Positions 1 through 5,292 of a stretch of 7,961 nucleotides of DNA are shown here, one piece after another. Numbering within the stretch: the stretch's first letter is position 1; each line of letters begins with the position of its first letter. A model generated the notes under the pieces. It did no database searches, had not been told where the DNA came from, and saw nothing but the letters and a program-made list of their open reading frames with translations. The stretch comes from JALORV01 sp035255845 (GTDB lineage Bacteria; Pseudomonadota; Gammaproteobacteria; Burkholderiales; Burkholderiaceae_F): positions 1 through 7,961 of the forward strand of contig DATEZE010000071.1 in assembly GCA_035255845.1 (NCBI GenBank). The letters run 5' to 3'. The translations under genes and the position numbers were made by a program.

Positions 1-17
1 GCGCAGGTGGTGCGAGA

Positions 18-950
18 TCAGCCCAGCGCCGCAGTGAGTTCCGGAACGAGTACAAACAGGTCGCCGACCAGACCATAGTCGGCGATCTGGAAGATCGGCG
101 CTTCCGGATCCTTGTTGATCGCAACGATTACCTTCGAGTCCTTCATGCCGGCCAAGTGCTGGATCGCGCCGGAGATTCCGACCGCAAAATAAAGCTGCGG
201 CGCGACCACCTTGCCGGTCTGCCCCACCTGCCAGTCGTTCGGAGCGTAGCCGGCATCGACCGCTGCGCGCGATGCGCCCAGTGCCGCATTCAGCTTGTCC
301 GCCAGCGGCTCTAACAGCTTGAAGTTCTCGGCCGAGCCCATGCCGCGGCCGCCGGATACGACGACCTTGGCGCCCTGCAGCTCGGGCCGGTCGGATTTGG
401 CGACATCGCGGCCGACGAAGCGCGACGCATCGCCAGCAGCGACGGGGGCGACGCTTTCGACCGGCGCCGAGCCGCCTTCGGCGGACGCCGCGTCGAAGTT
501 CGTCGAGCGGACAGTGACGACCTTGATCTTGTCGTCCGACTGCACGGTAGCGATTGCGTTGCCCGCATATATGGGTCGCGTGAAGGTGTCAGGCGATTCA
601 ACGCTGATGATCTCGGAAACCTGCGCGGTATCCAGCGCGGCCGCGATGCGCGGCATCACGTTCTTGCCAAACGCAGTGGCCGGCGCGAACAAGTGTGAGT
701 AGTTGCCGGCGACCGCAAGGACCTGCGCCGCCACGGGTTCGGCCAGCCCGTCCGCAAACTGCGCGCCATCGGCAAGCAGCACCTTGCTGACACCGCCGAT
801 CCTGGCGGCGGCCTGTGCGGCATCGGCCGCGTTGTGCCCGACGACCAGCACATGGACATCGCCGGCCGCCTTGGCCGCGGCCGTCACAGTATTCAGCGTC
901 GGTCCCTTGATCGACTTGTTGTCGTGCTCCGCAAGTACGAGTGCAGTCAT
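18..950 (-). CDS. etfA: Electron transfer flavoprotein, alpha subunit
   Basis: Encodes a 310-residue ETF alpha subunit, the FAD-binding half of the soluble EtfAB heterodimer that accepts electrons from acyl-CoA and related dehydrogenases and passes them to ETF:ubiquinone oxidoreductase. The N-terminal domain spans about residues 1-185. The conserved C-terminal FAD domain (about 190-310) carries SGGRGMGSAENF (199-210), GASRAAVDAGY (225-235), QVGQTGKVV (241-249), YFAVGISGAIQHL (254-266) and NKDPEAPIFQIADYGLVGD (279-297), all hallmarks of the family. Length is normal for the family. The ATG is preceded by GGGA about 6 nt upstream and lies 14 nt after the etfB stop, so the two genes are almost certainly cotranscribed. 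Only 17 nt of window lie downstream, so whether an acyl-CoA dehydrogenase gene follows, as is common, cannot be seen. Confidence 0.97.
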   Translation of the reverse strand: MTALVLAEHDNKSIKGPTLNTVTAAAKAAGDVHVLVVGHNAADAAQAAARIGGVSKVLLADGAQFADGLAEPVAAQVLAVAGNYSHLFAPATAFGKNVMPRIAAALDTAQVSEIISVESPDTFTRPIYAGNAIATVQSDDKIKVVTVRSTNFDAASAEGGSAPVESVAPVAAGDASRFVGRDVAKSDRPELQGAKVVVSGGRGMGSAENFKLLEPLADKLNAALGASRAAVDAGYAPNDWQVGQTGKVVAPQLYFAVGISGAIQHLAGMKDSKVIVAINKDPEAPIFQIADYGLVGDLFVLVPELTAALG

Positions 951-964
951 GGCATGTCCCGGGA

Positions 965-1714
965 TCAGATGGCTTTGGCTTCGTTCTTCAGCTTCGCGAC
1001 CAACGTCGCCACGTCGGGCACCTTGATGCCGGCCTTGCGCGACGGCGGCTCGGTGACTTTCAGCGTCTTCAGCCGCGGCGTGACGTCGACGCCAAGATCG
1101 GCCGGCTTGACCGTCTCCAGCGGTTTCTTCTTTGCCTTCATGATGTTCGGCAGCGTCACATAGCGCGGCTCGTTCAGGCGCAGATCGGTCGTGACGACCG
1201 CGGGCAGGCTGATCGAGATCGTCTCAAGCCCGCCGTCGACTTCGCGCGTCACCTCAGCGCGGCCATCAGCAATCTTCAGTTTCGAGGCGAATGCGCCCTG
1301 CGGAGCCCCGAGCAGCGCGGCAAGCATCTGGCCGGTCTGGTTGGCGTCGTCGTCGATCGCCTGCTTGCCCAGGATCACGAGTGCAGGTTTCTCCTTGTCG
1401 ACAAGCGCCTTGAGCAGCTTCGCGACCGCGAGCGGCTGAAGCTCGACATCGGTTTCCACGAGGATTCCGCGGTCGGCACCGATCGCCATCGCCGTGCGCA
1501 GCGTCTCCTGGCACTGCGTCACACCGCACGAAACCGCGACGACTTCGGTCGCGACGCCCGCCTCTTTCAATCGCACGGCTTCTTCCACCGCGATCTCGTC
1601 GAACGGATTCATCGACATCTTGACGTTGGCGATGTCGACACCGCTGCCGTCGGACTTAACCCGAACCTTGACGTTGTAATCGACCACGCGCTTGACGGAG
1701 ACGAGGATCTTCAT
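965..1714 (-). CDS. etfB: Electron transfer flavoprotein, beta subunit
   Basis: Encodes a 249-residue ETF beta subunit, which binds AMP and docks onto EtfA to form the mobile cytoplasmic electron carrier of fatty-acid and amino-acid oxidation. It opens with the typical MKILVSVKRVVDYNVKVRVK. SMNPFDEIAVEEAVRLKE (34-51) and GKQAIDDDANQTGQM (116-130, the nucleotide-binding region) are family-typical. The ETF-beta signature runs from TTDLRLNEPRYVTLPNIM (175-192) into KAKKKPLE; this segment contains the dehydrogenase recognition loop in characterised ETFs. Length is normal. The start is the only sensible ATG but lacks a good Shine-Dalgarno; a two-codon upstream ORF (ATG CCA TGA) overlaps it. It is the first gene of the etfBA pair, with a perfect TATAAT about 64 nt upstream. 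Confidence 0.97.
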   Translation of the reverse strand: MKILVSVKRVVDYNVKVRVKSDGSGVDIANVKMSMNPFDEIAVEEAVRLKEAGVATEVVAVSCGVTQCQETLRTAMAIGADRGILVETDVELQPLAVAKLLKALVDKEKPALVILGKQAIDDDANQTGQMLAALLGAPQGAFASKLKIADGRAEVTREVDGGLETISISLPAVVTTDLRLNEPRYVTLPNIMKAKKKPLETVKPADLGVDVTPRLKTLKVTEPPSRKAGIKVPDVATLVAKLKNEAKAI

Positions 1715-1777
1715 GGCATGCGACCCAGGGTTGAGGCGCCGAAAACGACGGCGCTGGCGTTCGTCGGAAAGCAGAGA

Positions 1778-1783
1778 ATTATA
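1778..1783 (-). promoter_or_regulatory. Probable -10 element of the etfBA promoter
   Basis: The minus strand reads a perfect TATAAT here, in an intergenic gap upstream of etfB. Initiation would fall near 1770, giving a leader of roughly 55 nt. At 16-18 nt spacing the -35 region reads GAGAGT or similar, a poor match to TTGACA, so the promoter may be weak or activator-dependent. The -10 match is seen directly; its function is inferred from position. Confidence 0.5.
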
Positions 1784-1807
1784 GGAGTCGACCCCACCTT
1801 ACTCTCG

Positions 1808-1826
1808 CCCCCCTCGTCGAGGGGGG
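1808..1826 (-). terminator. GC-rich hairpin just after the yqaA stop
   Basis: A perfect 8-bp stem, CCCCCCTC with GAGGGGGG, around a 3-nt loop (1816-1818). On the minus strand it begins two bases after the TGA stop of yqaA and lies upstream of the etfBA -10 element, so it fits the end of the yqaA transcript. No U-tract follows: the next bases on the minus strand are CGAGAGTAAGG. It is therefore not a classic intrinsic terminator. It may instead pause polymerase, protect the 3' end, or assist Rho. No plus-strand gene ends here. Confidence 0.4.
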
Positions 1827-1828
1827 AT

Positions 1829-2257
1829 TCAGTGGCGAGCGAGCGCCTCGAACCACGTCCAGCCGCCTGCGACCACCACGTAGCGTGCGCCCTTGCCTGC
1901 CGCAAGGGCGGCGAGCGCTATCCACGGGTTGAGCCGCAGCCAGCCGGCGGCGATTGCCAGCGCATCACCGACCAGAGGCAGCCACGAGAACAACAGTGCC
2001 CAGTAACCGTAGCGGTGCAGCGTGATAACCCACCGCTCGTGTACGCGATTCGGGATCAGCCGCCCGACCACGTATGAGGTCATCGCGCCAAGCGTGTTGC
2101 CGACGGTAGCAATGCCGATAGCGGTCCAGAATGCGTCCGGGTGTCGATGAAGCACGGCGATCAGAACGACCTCTGAGCCGCCGGGGAACATGGTGGCCGA
2201 GACGAAGCTGGCAATGAACAGCGCGACGAATCCCGCTTCGGCCGAGAAGTCGAACAT
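1829..2257 (-). CDS. yqaA: YqaA-family small integral membrane protein (DedA/VTT-like)
   Basis: A 142-residue hydrophobic protein matching the YqaA family (COG1238, SNARE-associated/DedA-like), whose E. coli member is about the same length. Four hydrophobic stretches are visible at about 11-36, 42-67, 84-108 and 112-136. Family motifs are PGGSE (25-29), GNTLG (53-57), WLPLVGD (92-98) and GKGARY (121-126). DedA-superfamily proteins are linked to lipid scrambling and membrane homeostasis, but the role of YqaA itself is not settled, so no specific function is claimed. It starts 41 nt downstream of the FAD oxidoreductase stop on the same strand and is probably cotranscribed with it. The Shine-Dalgarno is weak. 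A strong hairpin follows its stop codon. Confidence 0.9.
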   Translation of the reverse strand: MFDFSAEAGFVALFIASFVSATMFPGGSEVVLIAVLHRHPDAFWTAIGIATVGNTLGAMTSYVVGRLIPNRVHERWVITLHRYGYWALLFSWLPLVGDALAIAAGWLRLNPWIALAALAAGKGARYVVVAGGWTWFEALARH

Positions 2258-2298
2258 TTGACGCCGCGCTCGTAGGCCGCAGCCGCTGGCTGCCGACG

Positions 2299-3900
2299 CT
2301 AGCGCAGGTCGCGCAGAATCTCGCGCGCCGCGTTATGACCCGGCGCGCCGGTGACCCCGCCGCCCGGATGCGCACCCGACCCGCAGTGGTACAGATGCTT
2401 CAACGGGCCGCGATAACGCGCGTAACCCAGCAGCGGCCTCAGCGAGAACAACTGATCGAGCGACAACTGGCCGTGAAAAATGTCGCCGGAGGTCAGGCCG
2501 AACTCGGACTCGAGGTCCGCAGGGGACAACGCGCGGTATCCGAGCAGCGATGCGCGGAAATTGGGGCAGTGGGACTGCACAACGTCGAAGATGCGGTCCA
2601 CCGCGGTCGACTTCAGCGACGTCCAGTCAGCCGCTGGCTTGAAGTGCTGGCAGAACAGGCTCGCGACATGCCGGCCCGGCGGCGCGAGCGTTTCGTCCAC
2701 GACGCTGGGAATCAGCATCTCGACGATTGGAAGCGTCGAGCAGCCGTGCGACTCGGCGTCACGCCAGGCGCGATCCATGTAGGCAAGCGAAGCGCCGAAG
2801 ACGATGCCGCTGGCGTGATGCGGCTGCGCCTGCGGCCCCGGTGCCGCGCTGAAGTCCGGCAGTTCTGACAGCGCGACATTGATGCGAAAAGAGCCGGAAC
2901 CGCACTTGTAGCGAGCGATCGCCTCGACGAATTCAGTCGGTAGCTGCGCTGGCTGCAACAGCCGCTGATACAGCAGTTTCGGATCGACATTCGCCGCGAC
3001 GGCCCGTGCGCGCAGCGTCTCGCCGTTCACCAGCTCGACGCCGACCGCCACTCCGCTTTCTACAAGCACGCGAGCCACCGGTGCGTTGACGCTGATCTCG
3101 ACGCCGCGGGCGCGGGCCTCGGCAGCCATCGCCTGCGTGATCGCCCCCATGCCACCCATCGCGTGGCCCCATTTGCCGGTCTTGCCGTTCACTTCGCCGA
3201 AGCAGTGATGCAGCAGCACGTAGGCGGAGCCCGACGCATAGGGGCTGGCGTAGTTGCCGACGACGGAATCCCAGCCGAGGATGCCTTTCAGCGGCTCCGA
3301 CTCAAACCAGCTGTCGAGCCAGTCGCCGGCACTCTTGGTGAAGACGTCGACCAGGTCGCGTTGACCTTCGCGCGGTAGTCGGCCGAACTGAAGCAGCAAC
3401 TTCGCGCCGGCCACCAGGTCGCGCCAGCTGTCGACGACAAGCGGTCCACCGAGTTCGGGCGGCGACTGCAGCACCCACTGCTTGAGCTGATCGGCGAGGC
3501 GATCAAGACGCGCGAAGTACGCAGGCAGGCGTTCCGCGTCCCGTTTCGAGAATTTTGCGACTTCGGTCTGCGTCATCGCCAGGTCGCCGCCGAAACTAAG
3601 CGCCTGACCCGCCGCCACCGGCGCGAAATTGGAAAACGGTCTTTCGACGATACGCAAACCGTGCTCGGCGAGCCGCAGATCGCGAATGACCTTCGGATTG
3701 AGCAGGCTGACCGTATAGCTCGCGGTCGAGTTGCGAAAGCCCGGATGGAATTCCTCGGTGACCGCGGCGCCACCGACAACGGAACGCCGTTCGACGACAT
3801 GCACCTTGAGGCCCGCCGCGGCGAGGTAGCAGGCGCAGGTCAGACCGTTGTGACCCGCACCGATAACGACGACATCCAGCAGGTCTCGCATGGCGGGCAT
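2299..3900 (-). CDS. FAD-dependent oxidoreductase, phytoene desaturase-like (COG1233, PYROXD2-type)
   Basis: A 533-residue flavoprotein. The N-terminal Rossmann dinucleotide-binding motif VVIGAGHNGLTCACYLAAAG (11-30) has GxGxxG at 14-19. E37 (in VVERR) is at the ribose-binding acidic position, followed by GGAA (43-46). The C-terminal FAD-closing motif HCGSGAHPGGGVTGAPGHN (505-523) is characteristic of the COG1233 branch that includes animal PYROXD2 and differs from true carotenoid desaturases. Length is typical. No carotenoid genes (crtB, crtE) are nearby, so a pigment role is not supported and the substrate is unknown. The first ATG gives MPAMRDLLD; a second ATG three codons later is equally possible because neither has a clear Shine-Dalgarno. 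yqaA follows after 41 nt, and hemP lies 96 nt upstream on the same strand. Confidence 0.92.
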   Translation of the reverse strand: MPAMRDLLDVVVIGAGHNGLTCACYLAAAGLKVHVVERRSVVGGAAVTEEFHPGFRNSTASYTVSLLNPKVIRDLRLAEHGLRIVERPFSNFAPVAAGQALSFGGDLAMTQTEVAKFSKRDAERLPAYFARLDRLADQLKQWVLQSPPELGGPLVVDSWRDLVAGAKLLLQFGRLPREGQRDLVDVFTKSAGDWLDSWFESEPLKGILGWDSVVGNYASPYASGSAYVLLHHCFGEVNGKTGKWGHAMGGMGAITQAMAAEARARGVEISVNAPVARVLVESGVAVGVELVNGETLRARAVAANVDPKLLYQRLLQPAQLPTEFVEAIARYKCGSGSFRINVALSELPDFSAAPGPQAQPHHASGIVFGASLAYMDRAWRDAESHGCSTLPIVEMLIPSVVDETLAPPGRHVASLFCQHFKPAADWTSLKSTAVDRIFDVVQSHCPNFRASLLGYRALSPADLESEFGLTSGDIFHGQLSLDQLFSLRPLLGYARYRGPLKHLYHCGSGAHPGGGVTGAPGHNAAREILRDLR

Positions 3901-3996
3901 CTTAAGGGCGGGCGCGCGTCCGACGTCGCGTGAGCCAGCGTGGATCGGTCCGCGATGCGAGTAAGGCAGGTCGAATAGACCGGCGAAAGGGCGAGA

Positions 3997-4191
3997 CTAC
4001 TTGTTGAGAATCAGCTTTCCGAGCTTGGTGAGGCGGAGCACATACAGGTCGCCCTGATGCTGGATTCTTACTTCCCGGTTCAACCCGAAGAGCTCTTCGC
4101 TTCTGATGATCCGCCGCGTCTGGGAAGAAAGAGACGCTGGCGACGGAGCGTCGCGATTCTCGACCACGACCGGGGTTTCATCGGGCTTCAT
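3997..4191 (-). CDS. hemP: Hemin uptake protein HemP
   Basis: A 64-residue protein with the HemP domain at its C-terminal end (about 30-64), reading SEELFGLNREVRIQHQGDLY followed by VLRLTKLGKLILNK. The pattern SxxLFG...V.I.HxGxxYxLRxTxxGKLIL.K is diagnostic. The first 25 residues are acidic to polar and variable, as usual for the family. HemP is a small cytoplasmic protein needed for heme utilisation and for expression of heme receptors in several proteobacteria. It follows bfr by 55 nt, with no Fur-like site of its own that I can see, so it probably belongs to the unit starting at the 5236-5260 palindrome. The ATG lies inside three 10-nt-spaced copies of GATGAA, with no strong Shine-Dalgarno; see the entry for that repeat. 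No heme receptor or hmu genes are in the window. Confidence 0.88.
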   Translation of the reverse strand: MKPDETPVVVENRDAPSPASLSSQTRRIIRSEELFGLNREVRIQHQGDLYVLRLTKLGKLILNK

Positions 4192-4204
4192 CGGATTTCA
4201 TCGT
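4177..4204 (-). repeat. Three 10-nt-period repeats around the hemP start, with a 7-codon upstream ORF
   Basis: On the minus strand CGATGAA occurs three times at exact 10-nt intervals, placing ATG triplets at 4201, 4191 and 4181 in three different frames. The middle ATG starts hemP. The first opens a 7-codon ORF, ATG AAA TCC GAT GAA GCC CGA, ending in TGA at 4180-4178, that is, overlapping the first codons of hemP. The repeat and ORF are seen directly. A role in setting hemP translation is inference; the repeat may simply be slippage-derived. Confidence 0.5.
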
Positions 4205-4246
4205 GCGTCGTCGGTCGCACCGGACGGAAATCCGACCGTGGCACGG

Positions 4247-4723
4247 CTAGGTTGGCGTTTCCATCTGCGATTGCAGATAGTTCTGCAACCCGACCTTGTC
4301 GACCAGTTCGAGCTGGGCCTCTAGATGGTCGATGTGTTCCTCGGTGTCGTCGAGAATGTCGACCAGGATCTCGCGCGAGACAAAATCCTGCGCCTGCTCG
4401 CAGGCGGTGATCGCTGCCGTCAGCGTCTTGTGCGAGCCGCGCTCGAGCGCCAAGTCCCCCTTCAGGATCTCGGGAACGTCCTGGCCGATCATCAGCTTGC
4501 CGATGTTCTGCAAGTTCGGCAGACCTTCGAGCAGCAGAATGCGCGCGACCAGCCGGTCGGCATGCTTCATTTCCTCGATCGACTCGTCGTACTCGTGCTT
4601 GCCGAGTCTGCCCAGCCCCCAGTGGCGCAGCATGCGCGCATGCAGGAAGTACTGGTTGATCGCGGTGAGTTCGTTCTTCAGCTGCGCATTGAGCTGTGCG
4701 ATGACCGCCTTGTCGCCCTGCAT
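4247..4723 (-). CDS. bfr: Bacterioferritin (heme-binding iron storage subunit)
   Basis: A 158-residue bacterioferritin, the same length as E. coli Bfr and alignable without gaps. Bfr forms a 24-subunit cytoplasmic shell that oxidises Fe2+ at a dinuclear centre and stores it as a mineral core. In E. coli numbering the ferroxidase residues E18, Y25, E51, H54, E94 and H130 are all present, as is the heme-axial M52. The exception is position 127, normally Glu, which is Thr here (DDTEEHID), with Glu at 128 and 129; this may be a lineage-typical variant. The C-terminal VGLQNYLQSQM is family-typical. The start is firm: GGAGG (minus strand, 4733-4729) lies 5 nt before the ATG. bfd lies 45 nt upstream and hemP 55 nt downstream, all on one strand. 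Confidence 0.97.
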   Translation of the reverse strand: MQGDKAVIAQLNAQLKNELTAINQYFLHARMLRHWGLGRLGKHEYDESIEEMKHADRLVARILLLEGLPNLQNIGKLMIGQDVPEILKGDLALERGSHKTLTAAITACEQAQDFVSREILVDILDDTEEHIDHLEAQLELVDKVGLQNYLQSQMETPT

Positions 4724-4768
4724 GGCCCCCTCCCGGCTGAAGCAAAGCCATCAGAGTAGCCGAGCTGC

Positions 4769-4978
4769 TCACGCTACGGCTACTGCACGGCGCGGACAGT
4801 GAGCGCAGTCGCCGCCGCAAGCGCTCTCATGGATGAGCTGCTGCGCGGCCTCGCGGCAGCATCCGCACCCAGCGGCCACGCCGAGCGCCATAGAGACCTC
4901 GTCGAGCGAGGACGCACCAGCGGCAACCGCGGCACGGATCTGTCGATCAGTAACTGCGTTGCAGATGCAGATGTACAC
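4769..4978 (-). CDS. bfd: Bacterioferritin-associated ferredoxin (BFD-type [2Fe-2S] protein)
   Basis: A 69-residue BFD-like protein. It begins MYICICNAVTDRQIRAAV, with C4-x-C6, and has AAGCGCC with C38-x2-C41; these four cysteines correspond to the [2Fe-2S] ligands of E. coli and Pseudomonas Bfd. In characterised systems Bfd docks on Bfr and delivers electrons through its heme to reduce and release stored iron, and it is induced by iron starvation. The start codon is GTG, supported by GGAG (minus strand, 4987-4984) 5 nt upstream and by the conserved N-terminus. Unusually, the tail SACGGDCAHCPRRAVAVA adds C54, C58 and C61, and C40 lies inside the second ligand pair, for eight cysteines in all. 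The gene sits directly upstream of its partner bfr. Confidence 0.95.
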   Translation of the reverse strand: MYICICNAVTDRQIRAAVAAGASSLDEVSMALGVAAGCGCCREAAQQLIHESACGGDCAHCPRRAVAVA

Positions 4979-4990
4979 GGCCGCTCCGAC

Positions 4991-5164
4991 TTAGCGATGA
5001 CCAGCGCGATCGAGGACGCGTGCTGACCACAAGTTCAGCGCCGTTTGCTGCCGTGCGTGGCTTTCGAAGGATGAAAGCGCACCCACGACGAGGCCGATCA
5101 CTACAGTCGCCTGCAAACCGCGGCGCAGCCAGTACTCGGCGTTCCAGTTCGGGCTTCCGTTCAT
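4991..5164 (-). CDS. Unrecognised 57-residue single-pass membrane protein, probable first gene of the Fur-controlled unit
   Basis: I do not recognise this protein. From ATG at 5164 it has 57 residues. A polar, Trp-rich N-terminus (MNGSPNWNAEYWLRRGLQ) with two arginines leads into one hydrophobic segment, ATVVIGLVVGALSSF (about 19-33). A short polar tail follows, ending in RVLDRAGHR. This fits a single membrane anchor with the N-terminus inside, or an uncleaved signal sequence. An in-frame TTG at 5197 would give 68 residues; neither start has a strong Shine-Dalgarno. Support for a real gene: it fills the gap between the Fur-like palindrome and bfd, and its TAA stop lies 12 nt before the bfd GTG. 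Against: no known family and short length. It could instead be leader sequence with a fortuitous ORF. Confidence 0.5.
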   Translation of the reverse strand: MNGSPNWNAEYWLRRGLQATVVIGLVVGALSSFESHARQQTALNLWSARVLDRAGHR

Positions 5165-5213
5165 CAGGCGTTTCGTACGCGGGTTCTGTGGGCCCAAGGT
5201 GGCCCCAGAACTA

Positions 5214-5242
5214 ACGATAACGAAAATTTACCTCAAATGCAA
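5214..5242 (-). promoter_or_regulatory. Candidate promoter of the bfd-bfr-hemP unit
   Basis: On the minus strand TTGCAT (5242-5237) and TATCGT (5219-5214) are spaced by 17 nt, in an AT-rich stretch directly upstream of the small membrane ORF. Matches to consensus are modest (3/6 and 4/6). The -35 hexamer would lie within the right part of the Fur-like palindrome as read on this strand, which fits repression by occlusion. This is inference from spacing; other pairings are possible. Confidence 0.3.
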
Positions 5243-5260
5243 ATGGTTCTCATTTGCATT
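5236..5260 (-). promoter_or_regulatory. Fur-like operator (Fur box)
   Basis: A perfect inverted repeat with 10-bp arms, AATGCAAATG and CATTTGCATT, around a 5-nt centre. On the minus strand the core reads GCAAATGAGAACCATTTGC, which resembles the AATGAGAA/ATTTGCA style of Fur boxes known from beta- and gammaproteobacteria. It lies between the end of the NlpC/P60 gene and the iron genes bfd, bfr and hemP, all oriented away from it, which is the expected context. Iron-loaded Fur would repress the unit under iron sufficiency. The palindrome is seen directly; Fur as the binding protein is inferred from its form and neighbours. Confidence 0.85.
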
Positions 5261-5292
5261 CGGATGACCCAAACCAATACCCTGCCGGGTGC

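Noticed and set aside
941..2077. Long plus-strand ORF (378 codons) opposite etfB and yqaA
   Set aside because: It lies antisense to well-recognised etfB and crosses the etfBA promoter and the yqaA end. Its product is Arg/His/Asp-rich with no domain, as expected for antisense reading of high-GC codons.
2335..2868. Plus-strand ORF of 177 codons opposite the FAD oxidoreductase
   Set aside because: It is antisense to a fully conserved flavoprotein and has no start context or domain.
3901..3996. Terminator after hemP
   Set aside because: Only short weak inverted repeats such as GGTC-GAATA-GACC are visible, with no T-run, so read-through into the FAD oxidoreductase gene remains possible.
4212..4238. 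Stem-loop in the bfr-hemP gap (CGGTCG with CGACCG)
   Set aside because: It is a 6-bp stem with a 15-nt loop, competing with an inner CGGA/TCCG pairing; this is within chance for such GC-rich sequence.
4188..4820. Minus-strand ORF of 210 codons over bfr in another frame
   Set aside because: It overlaps all of bfr on the same strand in a shifted frame; its product is Arg/Ala/Ser-rich and unlike any family, while the bfr frame is unmistakable.
4961..4974. Short tandem repeat GCAGATGCAGATG
   Set aside because: It is explained by the C-I-C-coding codons (TGCATCTGC) at the Bfd N-terminus.
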